Shown here: positions 26,464 through 36,176 of the stretch, piece by piece
Layout: every line of letters begins with the position of its first letter
Position numbering within the stretch: position 1 is the stretch's first letter
From: an uncultured Litoreibacter sp.
GTDB taxonomy: Bacteria; Pseudomonadota; Alphaproteobacteria; Rhodobacterales; Rhodobacteraceae
Length of the DNA: 64,000 bases
Assembly (NCBI GenBank): GCA_947494435.1
Contig: CANLUY010000001.1
Location: forward strand, 1,664,001-1,728,000
Reading direction: 5' to 3'
Notes under the pieces: generated by a model
The model's database searches: none
Told to the model about the DNA's origin: nothing
Seen by the model: the letters and a program-made list of their open reading frames with translations, nothing else
Made by a program: the position numbers and the translations under genes

Positions 26464-27764
26464 TGGCTGATCTGTTCGACACTGGCGCAAAGACTGAGCC
26501 TGCAAAAATGCAGCCTTTGGCGGACCGGCTCCGGCCAAAATCTCTGGATGAAGTGATTGGGCAGGAACAGGTTCTTGGATCAGACAGCCCCCTTGGCGTC
26601 ATGCTCGACAATGGCTCGCTGGGGTCACTTGTGTTCTGGGGACCACCCGGTGTGGGCAAGACCACGATTGCACGGCTTTTAGCGGGCGAAAGTGATTTAC
26701 ACTTCGTGCAGATCAGCGCGATTTTCTCGGGCGTTCAAGACCTCAAGAAAGTGTTCGAGGCGGCCAAACTACGCGCGGCAAACGGGCAGGGGACTTTGCT
26801 GTTCGTTGACGAAATCCACCGCTTCAACAAAGCCCAGCAGGATGGGTTTTTGCCACATATGGAGGACGGAACGATCCTTCTGGTCGGCGCAACGACAGAG
26901 AACCCGTCCTTCGAGTTAAACGCCGCTTTGTTATCGCGCGCACAGGTTTTGGTGCTGGAGCGCTTGGACCTGAAAGACCTCGAACGGTTGGCACAGCGTG
27001 CGGAAAAAGAGCTGCAAAAACCACTTTCTTTGACACCAGAAGCGCGCGCCGCCCTGTTGGAGATGGCTGACGGCGATGGGCGCGCATTGTTAAATTTGGT
27101 CGAGCAGGTCTCGGCTTGGAAGACCGATGGAAAGCTGGACCCAGCGGCCCTTTCAAAACGCCTCATGCGACGCGCAGCGCAATATGACAAGTCCGGGGAT
27201 GCGCATTACAATCTGATCTCTGCCTTACATAAATCCGTGCGCGGATCGGATCCGGATGCCTCTCTCTATTGGTTCGCACGTATGCTGACGGGCGGTGAAG
27301 ACCCGCGCTATCTGGCGCGTCGGATCACGCGGATGGCCGTTGAAGATATCGGCCTCGCGGATACGAACGCGCATCGCGTGTGTCTTGATGCTTGGGAGAC
27401 GTATGAGCGCTTGGGTTCTCCGGAAGGGGAGCTGGCGCTCGCGCAGGCAGTGATCCATCTCGCGCTCGCACCAAAATCGAATGCGGCTTACGTGGCATAC
27501 AAGGCGGCGATGAAAGCTGCGAAACAAACAGGGTCAGAGCCACCGCCAAAACATATCCTGAACGCGCCAACGGGCCTAATGAAAGATCAAGGATACGGTG
27601 ATGGCTACGCCTATGACCACGACGCAGAAGACGGGTTCTCAGGACAGGATTACTTCCCTGAAACGATGAAGCGTGGGGTCTATTATAACCCTGTTGAGCG
27701 TGGCTATGAGCGTGAACTTAAGAAGCGCGTCGACTATTTTGCAAAGCTACGCGCGAAGCGCTGA
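26463..27764 (+). CDS. rarA: Replication-associated recombination protein A (MgsA/RarA)
   Basis: AAA+ ATPase acting at stalled replication forks, related to the clamp loader. The 433-residue protein has Walker A GPPGVGKTT, Walker B LLFVDEIHRFN, sensor region ATTENPSFELN, and the C-terminal tetramerisation part with RRITRMAVEDIGLAD. It overlaps the upstream protease gene by one base. Confidence 0.95.
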   Translation: MADLFDTGAKTEPAKMQPLADRLRPKSLDEVIGQEQVLGSDSPLGVMLDNGSLGSLVFWGPPGVGKTTIARLLAGESDLHFVQISAIFSGVQDLKKVFEAAKLRAANGQGTLLFVDEIHRFNKAQQDGFLPHMEDGTILLVGATTENPSFELNAALLSRAQVLVLERLDLKDLERLAQRAEKELQKPLSLTPEARAALLEMADGDGRALLNLVEQVSAWKTDGKLDPAALSKRLMRRAAQYDKSGDAHYNLISALHKSVRGSDPDASLYWFARMLTGGEDPRYLARRITRMAVEDIGLADTNAHRVCLDAWETYERLGSPEGELALAQAVIHLALAPKSNAAYVAYKAAMKAAKQTGSEPPPKHILNAPTGLMKDQGYGDGYAYDHDAEDGFSGQDYFPETMKRGVYYNPVERGYERELKKRVDYFAKLRAKR

Positions 27765-27801
27765 TCTTGACACCAACGCCGGTTAGGCACAGAGAACGCC
27801 A

Positions 27802-28179
27802 ATGTTCATGACCACCCTCCAAGTCGCTCTAGGCGGAGCTATCGGGGCCGCTTTGCGGTTTCTCGTCGGCTTAGGCGTGCTTCGTCTAACCGGGCCAGGA
27901 TTTCCGATGGGTGTGATGGCAGTCAATATTCTGGGCAGCTTCATCATGGGGCTGTTCGTTGTTTTCGCAGCGAAGACATCGAATACCTATTTGTCGCCCT
28001 TCGTGATGACTGGCATCTTGGGCGGGTTTACGACGTTTTCGGCCTTTTCGCTTGAGGCATACACTTTGTTCGAACGGGGTCAGACCGGTCAGGCGGCAAT
28101 CTACGTTGGCGCGTCCGTGGTGCTTTCGATTGGAGCGCTGATTGCAGGGGTCATCACGGCCAGAGGGATTTACGCATGA
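27802..28179 (+). CDS. crcB: Fluoride exporter CrcB/Fluc
   Basis: Dual-topology fluoride channel of the inner membrane, expelling fluoride. The 125-residue protein has four transmembrane segments, the GGAIGAALRF opening motif, the MAVNILGSFIMG pore segment with its conserved Asn, and GFLGGFTTFSAFSLE-like GILGGFTTFSAFSLE. It overlaps the pseudouridine synthase gene by four bases (ATGA). The short 37-base gap upstream leaves no room for a fluoride riboswitch. Confidence 0.95.
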   Translation: MFMTTLQVALGGAIGAALRFLVGLGVLRLTGPGFPMGVMAVNILGSFIMGLFVVFAAKTSNTYLSPFVMTGILGGFTTFSAFSLEAYTLFERGQTGQAAIYVGASVVLSIGALIAGVITARGIYA

Positions 28180-29231
28180 GCCGAGTTCAAACCATTGAAG
28201 TGCGCGATGACGAGGCTGAACAACGCCTTGATCGTTGGTTCCGTCGCCATTTTCCGCATGTCAGCCAAGGCCGCGTGGAGAAGATGTGCCGCAAAGGCGA
28301 AATCCGTGTGGATGGTGGCCGTGTGAAATCAAACACGCGCGTCGGGCCGGGGCAAGCGATCCGCATACCGCCCTTGCCATCTGAGGACGAGGTAGAGCAG
28401 CAGCGCGCGCAGCCCTTCGTGTCTAAAGCCGATGCGAAGATGATCCAGGATTGCGTCATTCATATGGATGACGATGTGATTGTGTTAAACAAGCCAGCAG
28501 GACTGGCGGTCCAAGGTGGCTCGAAAACCACACGCCATGTCGATGGCATGACGCCTGCATTGCAATATGACAAACACGAACCACCGCGGTTGGTGCATCG
28601 TTTGGACAAAGACACATCTGGTGTGTTGGTCTTGGCACGCACGCAAGCAGCAGCCAGTCATTTGACAAAAGCGTTCCGCCATCACGGGACACGCAAGATT
28701 TACTGGGCTTTGGTCGCAGGTGTGCCCTACCCAAAAATCGGCACAGTGAAGTTTGGCCTCGTTAAAGCCCCGGGTCACGGCGCAAAGGGCGAGGGTGAAA
28801 AGATGCATTGCGTGCATCCGCGCGATGTCGAAGCAACCTACGGCGCGAAACGTGCGCATACGGATTACGCGACATTGTGCTTTCTCGGGCAGCGCGCGTC
28901 GTGGCTGGCTTTGGTGCCTGTCACAGGACGGACGCATCAGTTGCGCGCCCATATGGCTGAGATGGGCCACCCCATTGTTGGTGATGGCAAATACGGCGGC
29001 TCCGGTCAGGAAAATATGGGCGATGGCTGGGGGGCTGAGCTCGGCGAAGAGGTCTCCAAGAAAATGCATCTCCATGCGCGTTCACTGACGATTGAACACC
29101 CGAACGGGTCAGAGCTGTTCGTTCAAGCGAAACTACCGCCGCATATTCAAACAACCTGGGACTATTTCGGCTGGACTGAAAAAGATGCTCCTAACGATCC
29201 TTTTGATGCGGACGAAGAATGGCAGAGCTGA
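28176..29231 (+). CDS. RluA-family 23S rRNA pseudouridine synthase (RluC-like)
   Basis: Converts uridines in 23S rRNA to pseudouridine. The 351-residue protein has an N-terminal S4 RNA-binding domain (about 10-70, RVEKMCRKGEIRVDGGRV) and the catalytic domain with HRLDKDTSGVLVLAR, where Asp is the nucleophile. The GRTHQLRAHMAEMGHPIVGD block closes the active site. RluC is the best guess, but RluD-type target choice cannot be excluded. It overlaps both neighbours, crcB by four and the HAD gene by 13 bases. Confidence 0.93.
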   Translation: MSRVQTIEVRDDEAEQRLDRWFRRHFPHVSQGRVEKMCRKGEIRVDGGRVKSNTRVGPGQAIRIPPLPSEDEVEQQRAQPFVSKADAKMIQDCVIHMDDDVIVLNKPAGLAVQGGSKTTRHVDGMTPALQYDKHEPPRLVHRLDKDTSGVLVLARTQAAASHLTKAFRHHGTRKIYWALVAGVPYPKIGTVKFGLVKAPGHGAKGEGEKMHCVHPRDVEATYGAKRAHTDYATLCFLGQRASWLALVPVTGRTHQLRAHMAEMGHPIVGDGKYGGSGQENMGDGWGAELGEEVSKKMHLHARSLTIEHPNGSELFVQAKLPPHIQTTWDYFGWTEKDAPNDPFDADEEWQS

Positions 29232-29899
29232 AACTGGTCGTGTTCGATGTCGACGGCACGCTGATCGATTCTTTGGCGCATATCAAAGGCGCGATGAAGA
29301 CGGCGTTTGATGCGTGCGGGCATATAGCTCCGGACGAAGCGGCCGTCCGCTCCATCATCGGGTTGTCGTTGCCGGAAGCCATGCGAAAACTGGATCCGGA
29401 ATTGTCCGACGCTGAAGTCGTGGAAGTGGTTGAGGCTTACAAGAATAGCTTTAACCGCTCAGAAACAGCGGAAGTCAGACAAGACGCGCCGATGTTTGAA
29501 GGCGCGCGCGCGGCATTAGAACGCCTGAATGCGCAAGCCGAGCTACTGCTTGGTGTCGCCACAGGCAAATCGCGTCGCGGATTGGTGCGCATGCTCGGAG
29601 TTCACGCGCTTGAAGGCATGTTTGTCACGACGCAAGTCGCGGATGATCATCCTTCAAAACCACATCCCTCGATGCTTGAGCAAACCCTTTACGATACAGG
29701 CGTCAAAGCCAAGAATGCGATTATCGTGGGAGATACCAGCTTCGACATGGAAATGGGTCGCAACGCTGGGTTTGGGACAATTGGAGTGCGCTGGGGCTAT
29801 CACCCCGATGAGGTATTGGCCCCATTCACAGACATCATGATTGATGACTTTACTGCGCTGGATGCAGCGATCGAGACATTGCTGGGGCAAGACAGATGA
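29219..29899 (+). CDS. HAD-superfamily phosphatase, phosphoglycolate phosphatase-like
   Basis: Predicted phosphatase of 226 residues with the four HAD motifs: FDVDGTLIDS (nucleophile Asp), GVATGKSRRG, the Lys of KPHPSML, and GDTSFDMEMGRNAG. The cap helix bundle (about 20-90) is of the Gph/beta-phosphoglucomutase type. The start overlaps the end of the pseudouridine synthase gene by 13 bases, and the stop overlaps the ATP12 gene by four. The substrate is not certain. Confidence 0.9.
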   Translation: MAELKLVVFDVDGTLIDSLAHIKGAMKTAFDACGHIAPDEAAVRSIIGLSLPEAMRKLDPELSDAEVVEVVEAYKNSFNRSETAEVRQDAPMFEGARAALERLNAQAELLLGVATGKSRRGLVRMLGVHALEGMFVTTQVADDHPSKPHPSMLEQTLYDTGVKAKNAIIVGDTSFDMEMGRNAGFGTIGVRWGYHPDEVLAPFTDIMIDDFTALDAAIETLLGQDR

Positions 29900-30603
29900 G
29901 CGAATGGGCGGCGAAACGCTTTTGGAAGAAAGCCGAGGTTGTCGAAGTGGAAAACGGTTATTCCGTTGAGCTGGACGGACGGTCAGTTCGTACTCCCGCA
30001 AAGGCGCTTTTGGTCGTCCCGACGCAGGATATGGCCAAAGAAATCGCATCGGAATGGGACGCGCAGGGCGAAAAAATTGACCCTATGACGATGCCCTTCA
30101 CGCGATCCTCGAATGCCGCGATAGACAAGGTGACCGCACAGCACGGGGAAGTTGCTGATATGCTCTCAGCTTATGGCGACAGTGATCTGATTTGCTATCG
30201 CGCCTCACACCCGAATGAGTTGGTTGAGCGTCAGAACAAAGCCTGGGATCCCTTGGTCGATTGGTCCGCGACGCATTTCAAAGCACCGCTGCAGGTCTAT
30301 GTCGGTGTTATGCATGAGGCCCAGCCTGAAGCGTCAATCTCGCGGCTAAAAGAGCGGGTCCATGCTTTGACGCCGTTTCAACTGACTGCGTTTCATGACT
30401 TGGTTTCGCTTTCAGGGTCACTGCTCATAGGATTTGCTGCGATTGAAGGTTTTGCAGACGCTGCAGCGCTTTGGGATATCAGCCGAATCGATGAAGATTG
30501 GCAAATCGACCAATGGGGCGAGGACGAAGAAGCGATGATTCTTGTGCAAACTAAGCGCGATGCGTTCCTTCACGCGGACCGATATTTCCGTGTGAGTGCC
30601 TAA
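29896..30603 (+). CDS. ATP12-family assembly chaperone for F1-ATPase
   Basis: Helps the alpha subunit of F1-ATPase assemble; the family is shared by mitochondria and alphaproteobacteria. The 235-residue protein has the ATP12 pattern: an N-terminal beta part with DGRSVRTPAKALLVVP and a helical C-terminal part with ASEWDAQGEKIDP and the SLLIGFAAIEG ... ALWDISRIDEDWQIDQWGEDEEA block. It overlaps the HAD gene by four bases, ending the packed run that began at 25084. Confidence 0.93.
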   Translation: MSEWAAKRFWKKAEVVEVENGYSVELDGRSVRTPAKALLVVPTQDMAKEIASEWDAQGEKIDPMTMPFTRSSNAAIDKVTAQHGEVADMLSAYGDSDLICYRASHPNELVERQNKAWDPLVDWSATHFKAPLQVYVGVMHEAQPEASISRLKERVHALTPFQLTAFHDLVSLSGSLLIGFAAIEGFADAAALWDISRIDEDWQIDQWGEDEEAMILVQTKRDAFLHADRYFRVSA

Positions 30604-30714
30604 ACAACGGACTAATTTGTCGTTTCGCCGTGAGATTGTTGAGCAATCGGTAAAATACCGTAGCAAAAGGTGAATTTTACCGAAGCTTCCCCTGCGTCAG
30701 CTTCCGTAATAAAC

Positions 30715-30745
30715 TTGACCTCGGGCGTGGCTTTTGGCCTTATCT
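30715..30745 (+). promoter_or_regulatory. Possible promoter of the aap operon
   Basis: TTGACC at 30715-30720 is followed 17-19 bases later by CCTTATCT, a weak -10. It lies about 100 bases upstream of aapJ. Confidence 0.35.
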
Positions 30746-30843
30746 GCCCTCATCGGGGGGAAGTATCCTTCACGTATCGCTCTCGGCTAAAAAAGCCGGA
30801 CTACAACCGCCCTACTCAGGCGGAACATCAGGAAGAGGTAAAA

Positions 30844-31860
30844 ATGAAAAAAACAGTATTTCTTGGAGCACTGACAGTTGCGGGCCTCGCGGCCTCCGCT
30901 GCGGCTGCTGGGACCTTGGATGAGGTCAAAGCACGCGGCAAAATGAACTGCGGTGTGACCACAGGCGTTCCAGGCTTCGCTGAGCCTGACGCAAATGGTG
31001 TATGGCAAGGCTTCGACGTGGCTGTATGCCGCGCAGTTGCTGCTGCTGTACTTGGCGACGGCAATGCCGTTGAGTTCGTTCCGACAACAGGTAAGACACG
31101 CTTTACTGCGCTGGCTTCTGGCGAAATCGACATGCTGGCTCGTAACACCACATGGACATTCTCCCGTGACGTCGACCTGAAGTTCGAATTCACAGGTGTG
31201 AACTACTATGACGGCCAAGGCTTCATGGTTCCAAAAGACCTTGGCGTGTCTTCGGCGACTGAGCTGGACGGTGCAACTGTTTGTATCCAAACAGGTACAA
31301 CAACAGAGTTGAACCTTGCGGACTACTTCCGTTCCAACAACATCAGCTACGAGCCTGTTCCAATTGAAACAGGCGCAGAAGCTGTTCAGCAGTACAACGC
31401 TGGTGCATGCGACGTTTACACAACTGACGCTTCCGCTTTGGCTGCTCAGCGTGCAAACTTCGAAGATCCATCCGCACACGTGATCCTGCCGGAAATCGTA
31501 TCGAAAGAGCCGCTCGGCCCGCTGGTACGTCATGGCGACAACGAGTGGGGCGACATCGTGCGCTGGACTCTGAACGCAATGATCACAGCTGAAGAGCTGG
31601 GTGTGACTTCTGTGAACCTGGACGAAATGGCTGCTGGTTCCAACAACCCGGAAATCAACCGTCTGCTGGGCACCGAAGGTGACCTGGGCGGCATGCTGGG
31701 TCTGAGCGCTACTTGGGCGAAGGACGCTCTTGCGGTTGCTGGTAACTACGGCGAAGTCTTCGAGAAGAACATTGGTGAGAACACACCAATCGGTCTGGCT
31801 CGCGGTCTGAACGCACAGTGGACAAACGGTGGTCTGATCTACTCCCCACCATTCCGCTAA
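30844..31860 (+). CDS. aapJ: General L-amino acid ABC transporter, periplasmic binding protein
   Basis: Binds a broad range of L-amino acids in the periplasm and delivers them to AapQM. From ATG 30844 (GAGGT upstream) it is 338 residues with a signal peptide (about 1-22, VAGLAASAAAAG). The mature part carries RGKMNCGVTTGVPGFAEPD and the family DGATVCIQTGTTTELNLADYF block. The synonym BztA is used in Rhodobacter, where the transporter was studied with Glu/Gln/Asp/Asn. It heads the aapJQMP operon and is followed by an intercistronic hairpin. Confidence 0.95.
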   Translation: MKKTVFLGALTVAGLAASAAAAGTLDEVKARGKMNCGVTTGVPGFAEPDANGVWQGFDVAVCRAVAAAVLGDGNAVEFVPTTGKTRFTALASGEIDMLARNTTWTFSRDVDLKFEFTGVNYYDGQGFMVPKDLGVSSATELDGATVCIQTGTTTELNLADYFRSNNISYEPVPIETGAEAVQQYNAGACDVYTTDASALAAQRANFEDPSAHVILPEIVSKEPLGPLVRHGDNEWGDIVRWTLNAMITAEELGVTSVNLDEMAAGSNNPEINRLLGTEGDLGGMLGLSATWAKDALAVAGNYGEVFEKNIGENTPIGLARGLNAQWTNGGLIYSPPFR

Positions 31861-31872
31861 AAATTTGAGGGT

Positions 31873-31897
31873 AGGGGCGCGGTTGATCCGCGCCCCT
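31873..31897 (+). terminator. Intercistronic attenuating hairpin after aapJ
   Basis: A 10-bp GC-rich stem (AGGGGCGCGG with CCGCGCCCCT), five-base loop, then TTCCTTTT. It would let a fraction of transcripts stop after aapJ, giving more binding protein than permease, a usual arrangement for such operons. Confidence 0.7.
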
Positions 31898-32009
31898 TTC
31901 CTTTTAAGATCCGCATGTGCATCAAATGCACAATGCAGACCCTGGTACCCATCGCGCGACTAGACGCAATTTTAAACGGGACCAGCCAACAGACAGGGGA
32001 ACGTCATTC

Positions 32010-33239
32010 ATGACGACACAAGCTGACCCACAAGTGGCGGTCAAGCCAGCTGGGTCGTTCAAGCTTTCTATGCTGCTGAACGACACGCGCTACCGATCAC
32101 TTACTTTCCAATTCATCGCACTCGTCGCTATCATCGCCACAATGGCATTTGTCGGCGGCAACCTTGTGCGCAATCTCGCAGAGGCTGGGCTGAATATCTC
32201 GTACGCCTTCCTTGGTGAGCCCGCGGGCTACGACATCAACCAACGTCCCATTGAGTATGATAGCCAATCATCGCATGGCCGTGCCGCTGTCGTGGGGCTG
32301 CTCAATACGCTCATTGTGGCGTTTCTTGCATGTGTGACTGCGACCATCTTTGGCGTGATCGCCGGTGTCCTGCGCCTGTCAAATAACTGGATCGTCTCGA
32401 AGCTGATGAGCTTTTACGTCGAGATTTTCCGCAACGTACCAGTGCTAATTTGGATCTTGATCATTTTCTCGATCATGATCAACGCGATGCCCGCGCCGCG
32501 AGATTTCAGGGGTGACAACGCGACATCGTCAATGCTGTTTGATGCGTTTGCTTTCACGAACCGCGGTGTCTATTCGCCGAAACCGATACTTGGTGATGGC
32601 TCGATGATTGTCATCGGCGTATTCATCGCGTCGATTGTGGGAATTTTCTTGTTCAGGAAGTTTGCACGCACGCAGCTTTATGAACATGGCAAGCTGATCC
32701 CGACATTTTGGCCTTCGGTTGGCCTGTTCTTCGTTCCGGTCATTCTTGCGCAGCTTGTGTTGGGCAGCCCGATCACTCTGGAATACCCAGCTCTCAAGGG
32801 CTTCAATTTTCAAGGCGGGATGCAAATTCGCGGATCATTGATTGCGCTCTGGTTTGCGTTGGCAATCTACACGGGTGCTTTCATTGCCGAGAATGTTCGT
32901 GCCGGTATTTTGGCGATCTCCAAAGGTCAAACCGAAGCGGCTGGCGCGTTGGGGCTTAGGCCGAACCGTATCATGAACCTTGTGGTTCTGCCGCAGGCGT
33001 TACGTGTGATCATCCCGCCGTTGATTTCTCAGTATCTCAACATCACGAAGAACTCCTCTCTGGCGATTGCTGTAGGCTACATGGATGTGACCGGAACGCT
33101 TGGCGGTATTACTCTGCTGCAAACGGGGCGTGCGATTGAGACAGTGCTGCTGCTCATGTTGTTCTATCTCACGGTGTCTTTGTTGATCTCGGCTGTGATG
33201 AACGTCTTCAACAACCGTATGAAGTTGCAGGAGCGCTAA
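32010..33239 (+). CDS. aapQ: General L-amino acid ABC transporter permease AapQ
   Basis: Inner-membrane subunit of the amino acid importer. From ATG 32010 it is 409 residues with about eight transmembrane segments, longer than minimal HisM-type permeases, as expected for AapQ/BztB. The EAA loop that contacts the ATPase is visible as ENVRAGILAISKGQTEAAGALGL. The stop lies two bases before the aapM start. Confidence 0.94.
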   Translation: MTTQADPQVAVKPAGSFKLSMLLNDTRYRSLTFQFIALVAIIATMAFVGGNLVRNLAEAGLNISYAFLGEPAGYDINQRPIEYDSQSSHGRAAVVGLLNTLIVAFLACVTATIFGVIAGVLRLSNNWIVSKLMSFYVEIFRNVPVLIWILIIFSIMINAMPAPRDFRGDNATSSMLFDAFAFTNRGVYSPKPILGDGSMIVIGVFIASIVGIFLFRKFARTQLYEHGKLIPTFWPSVGLFFVPVILAQLVLGSPITLEYPALKGFNFQGGMQIRGSLIALWFALAIYTGAFIAENVRAGILAISKGQTEAAGALGLRPNRIMNLVVLPQALRVIIPPLISQYLNITKNSSLAIAVGYMDVTGTLGGITLLQTGRAIETVLLLMLFYLTVSLLISAVMNVFNNRMKLQER

Positions 33240-33240
33240 G

Positions 33241-34788
33241 ATGTCAGACACACATGCACAAACTGTAGCTTTTGTTCGCGACACAGAAATTCCGCCCGCT
33301 CCACCACCTGCGTCTGAGGCAGGTGCGGTGAAGTGGATGCGCGAAAACCTGTTCTCGGGCTGGTTCAATACAATCTTGACCGTGTTGGCGATCTTTCTGA
33401 TCGCGCGCTTTGTCTGGTTCGCTTTCCCGTGGTTCTACAACGGCGTCTGGGATGCCGCGTCTATTCGGGAATGTCGCGATATTCTTGATGGCAAGACAGG
33501 CGCGTGTTTCGCCGTTCTTGTTGATCGGTGGGACCACCTGCTCTTCGGGTTCAAATATCCTGCAGATGGGTATTGGCGCCCAACACTGGCCTTCATCCTT
33601 ATGTTGGCCGCAGCGATGCCTGTTCTGTTTTCCAAGTTCCTGCCACGTAAACTGATGATTTTCACGGCACTCTATCCTTTTATCGGTTTCTGGCTGATCT
33701 GGGGTGGATCGCTGTGGGTGCCGTTGGTGGTTTTGGCGGCGATCATCGTCACTGCAATGATCTTCCGCCTAGTCGAAGGTTTGGAGTTCGGCCCTCGTCA
33801 GATACTCGCGGGTATAGTGGGTGTGCTTGCCGGTGCGGGTCTGGCTTATCTGCTGTATCAGGGCGCCACAGAGCTTTGGTTTATCTCCAACTCGGTGTCC
33901 TCTGGAGGGCTGGTTGCAGGTCTCGCTGCGCTGATCTTTAAAGTCCTGTCGGTCTTTACTTTTGTGATGTTCATCCCGATGGGCATCTTCGTTGGATATG
34001 CGATTTTCCAAAGCGCAGAAGATGGTGGCTTGGTCACCATCGTCACAGCGCTCTTCGCTATCTACGTGATGCTGGCCTATCTGCTCGGCCCTATCTCGGG
34101 CGCGCTCAACTCGGTTATACCTATTGAGCTTCAGGCTGTTCCATCGCGCGATATGGGCGGCTACATGCTCTGCCTGATCCTCGGGACGGTCTGCGTGTCT
34201 TTGTCGATACCGCTGGGCATTGTGTTGGCGCTTGGTCGCCAGTCTAATATGCCGCTGATCAAAGGCGTCTGTGTGGTCTTCATCGAGTTCATCCGTGGCG
34301 TCCCTTTGATCACCTTGCTCTTCGTGGCAAACGTGATGCTGGCCTACTTCCTGCCGCCTCAATCCAACTTCGATTTGATCCTGCGCGTGATCATTATGAT
34401 CACCATGTTCTCCTCGGCCTATATCGCCGAGGTGATCCGGGGTGGCCTTGCCGCCCTGCCCAAAGGTCAGTTCGAGGCTGCAGATAGCTTGGGGCTGAAC
34501 TACACCCAAGCGGTGCGTCTGATCATCCTGCCACAAGCGCTCAAAATCTCCATTCCGGGGATCGTGAATGTGGCGGTGGGCTTGTTCAAAGATACCACGC
34601 TGGTTTCGGTTATCTCAATGTTCGACATCGTCGGCATGATCCGTGGCCCGATCCAGCAGTCTACCGATTGGATCAGCATCTACTGGGAGGTCTACCTGTT
34701 CGCAGCATTGGTCTTCTTCGTGGTTTGCTACTCGATCTCTCAATATTCCCAATGGCTGGAACGTCAGCTTCAAACCGGCCATCGTTAA
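33241..34788 (+). CDS. aapM: General L-amino acid ABC transporter permease AapM
   Basis: Second permease subunit, 515 residues. A long N-terminal half with about five extra membrane segments precedes the standard permease core. The EAA loop reads EVIRGGLAALPKGQFEAADSLGL. This size matches AapM/BztC. It is separated from aapQ by one base and from aapP by 12, consistent with a single transcript. Confidence 0.94.
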   Translation: MSDTHAQTVAFVRDTEIPPAPPPASEAGAVKWMRENLFSGWFNTILTVLAIFLIARFVWFAFPWFYNGVWDAASIRECRDILDGKTGACFAVLVDRWDHLLFGFKYPADGYWRPTLAFILMLAAAMPVLFSKFLPRKLMIFTALYPFIGFWLIWGGSLWVPLVVLAAIIVTAMIFRLVEGLEFGPRQILAGIVGVLAGAGLAYLLYQGATELWFISNSVSSGGLVAGLAALIFKVLSVFTFVMFIPMGIFVGYAIFQSAEDGGLVTIVTALFAIYVMLAYLLGPISGALNSVIPIELQAVPSRDMGGYMLCLILGTVCVSLSIPLGIVLALGRQSNMPLIKGVCVVFIEFIRGVPLITLLFVANVMLAYFLPPQSNFDLILRVIIMITMFSSAYIAEVIRGGLAALPKGQFEAADSLGLNYTQAVRLIILPQALKISIPGIVNVAVGLFKDTTLVSVISMFDIVGMIRGPIQQSTDWISIYWEVYLFAALVFFVVCYSISQYSQWLERQLQTGHR

Positions 34789-34800
34789 GGAGCCTTTCTT

Positions 34801-35568
34801 ATGTCAACACAATCTCAAATGAAGGTCTCTGACGAGGTCGCAATCCAGATCACCAACATGAACAAGTGGTATGGCTCATTCCATGTTTTGCGTGACATCG
34901 ACCTGACCGTGCAACGGGGGGAGCGGATCGTGATCTGTGGACCTTCGGGGTCCGGTAAGTCCACTTTGATTCGCTGTATCAACGCGTTGGAAGAGCATCA
35001 GAAGGGCTCTATCAACGTGGATGGAACACTGCTGTCCTCGGATCTAAAGAACATCGACAAGATCCGGTCAGAAGTTGGCATGTGCTTTCAACACTTCAAC
35101 CTCTTCCCGCATCTGACGATCCTTGAGAACTGTACATTGGCACCGATCTGGGTTCGTAAGACTCCTAAGAAAGAAGCCGAAGAAACAGCGATGCATTTCC
35201 TGAAGAAGGTGAAAATTCCGGAGCAGGCTGATAAGTATCCCGGTCAATTGTCCGGTGGTCAGCAGCAACGTGTGGCTATTGCGCGCTCGCTCTGCATGAA
35301 GCCTCGGATCATGCTGTTTGACGAACCGACGTCTGCGCTTGATCCCGAAATGATCAAGGAAGTACTCGACACAATGATCGAGCTGGCGGAGGAAGGCATG
35401 ACCATGCTTTGCGTGACGCATGAAATGGGGTTTGCCCGTCAGGTTGCCAACCGCGTAATCTTCATGGATGCAGGCCAGATTGTTGAACAGAACGAACCAG
35501 AAGAGTTCTTCAACAACCCGCAATCAGACCGGACAAAGCTGTTCTTGAGCCAGATTTTGGGACACTAG
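34801..35568 (+). CDS. aapP: General L-amino acid ABC transporter ATPase
   Basis: Cytoplasmic ATPase energising the importer. The 255-residue protein has Walker [11 protein letters not shown]-loop [12 protein letters not shown], signature [15 protein letters not shown] and Walker [14 protein letters not shown], then the switch His in CVTHEMGFA. All catalytic residues are intact. A strong terminator follows. Confidence 0.96.
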   Translation: MSTQSQMKVSDEVAIQITNMNKWYGSFHVLRDIDLTVQRGERIVICGPSGSGKSTLIRCINALEEHQKGSINVDGTLLSSDLKNIDKIRSEVGMCFQHFNLFPHLTILENCTLAPIWVRKTPKKEAEETAMHFLKKVKIPEQADKYPGQLSGGQQQRVAIARSLCMKPRIMLFDEPTSALDPEMIKEVLDTMIELAEEGMTMLCVTHEMGFARQVANRVIFMDAGQIVEQNEPEEFFNNPQSDRTKLFLSQILGH

Positions 35569-35586
35569 AGATGCGAAGATATCAAA

Positions 35587-35620
35587 CAAGAAACCCCGAT
35601 CTGCGTATCGGGGTTTCTTG
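35587..35620 (+). terminator. aap operon terminator
   Basis: A perfect 14-bp stem, CAAGAAACCCCGAT with ATCGGGGTTTCTTG, six-base loop. It lies 18 bases after the aapP stop and could also serve the minus-strand gene to its right. Confidence 0.8.
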
Positions 35621-35663
35621 CTTGTAAGTGTCTTTTAGCGAAGCATTATGTTAGGACTACGCT

Positions 35664-36176
35664 TCAGGCGAGATTGAGCAACTTCAAGTCGCGCGGAACA
35701 ATGAAGCTTAGCAAGCGTGCATCGCCGAATTTCAGATCATTCCAACTCTCACGATGAACTTCAGACACAAGTGTCGACGTCGTCGGAAAACTTGTGAAGC
35801 GTTCATGCTTTGGCCGGGTTTCGCTGATTAGATCGGCGAAACTGGCAAGACCAGGGTTGTGTCCTATGACCATCAAGTCGCCCGCCTTGGCGCTTCGTAT
35901 CTTAGCGAGGATGGTGTCGGGGGATGCATGATAAAGTCCTGAGATCAGATCAATTTTCGGCTTATCTGCAAATTGTTCCATGATGATCTGCGCAGTCATT
36001 TTCGCACGTTTGGCGGTGGAACAAATGATTTGCGAAGGTACATGACCACGGTCCGCCAGCCAAATGCCCATGCGTTCCGCACCAACCTCCCCACGTTCGT
36101 TCAAGCGGCGGTCGTGATCGTCCAGAAGGGGATCATCCCAGTTGGACTTGGCGTGGCGGGTCAGGATCAGTTTCAG
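35664..36176 (-). CDS. SixA-like histidine phosphatase, probable CTG start
   Basis: Phosphohistidine phosphatase-type member of the histidine phosphatase superfamily, about 170 residues. The RHG-type box is LTRHAKSNWDDP and the second His is in VIGHNPGLA. The family N-terminus (xKLILTRHAKS) falls on CTG 36176, which overlaps the TGA of the upstream gene as CTGA, with GGGGGAAAA before it. No ATG, GTG or TTG lies at that point; the open frame runs back to 36254 but with unfamily-like residues. If CTG is correct, translation is coupled to the upstream gene. Confidence 0.78.
   Translation of the reverse strand: MKLILTRHAKSNWDDPLLDDHDRRLNERGEVGAERMGIWLADRGHVPSQIICSTAKRAKMTAQIIMEQFADKPKIDLISGLYHASPDTILAKIRSAKAGDLMVIGHNPGLASFADLISETRPKHERFTSFPTTSTLVSEVHRESWNDLKFGDARLLSFIVPRDLKLLNLA

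Noticed and set aside
27765-27801. Fluoride riboswitch before crcB
   Set aside because: The gap is only 37 bases and lacks the expected fold.
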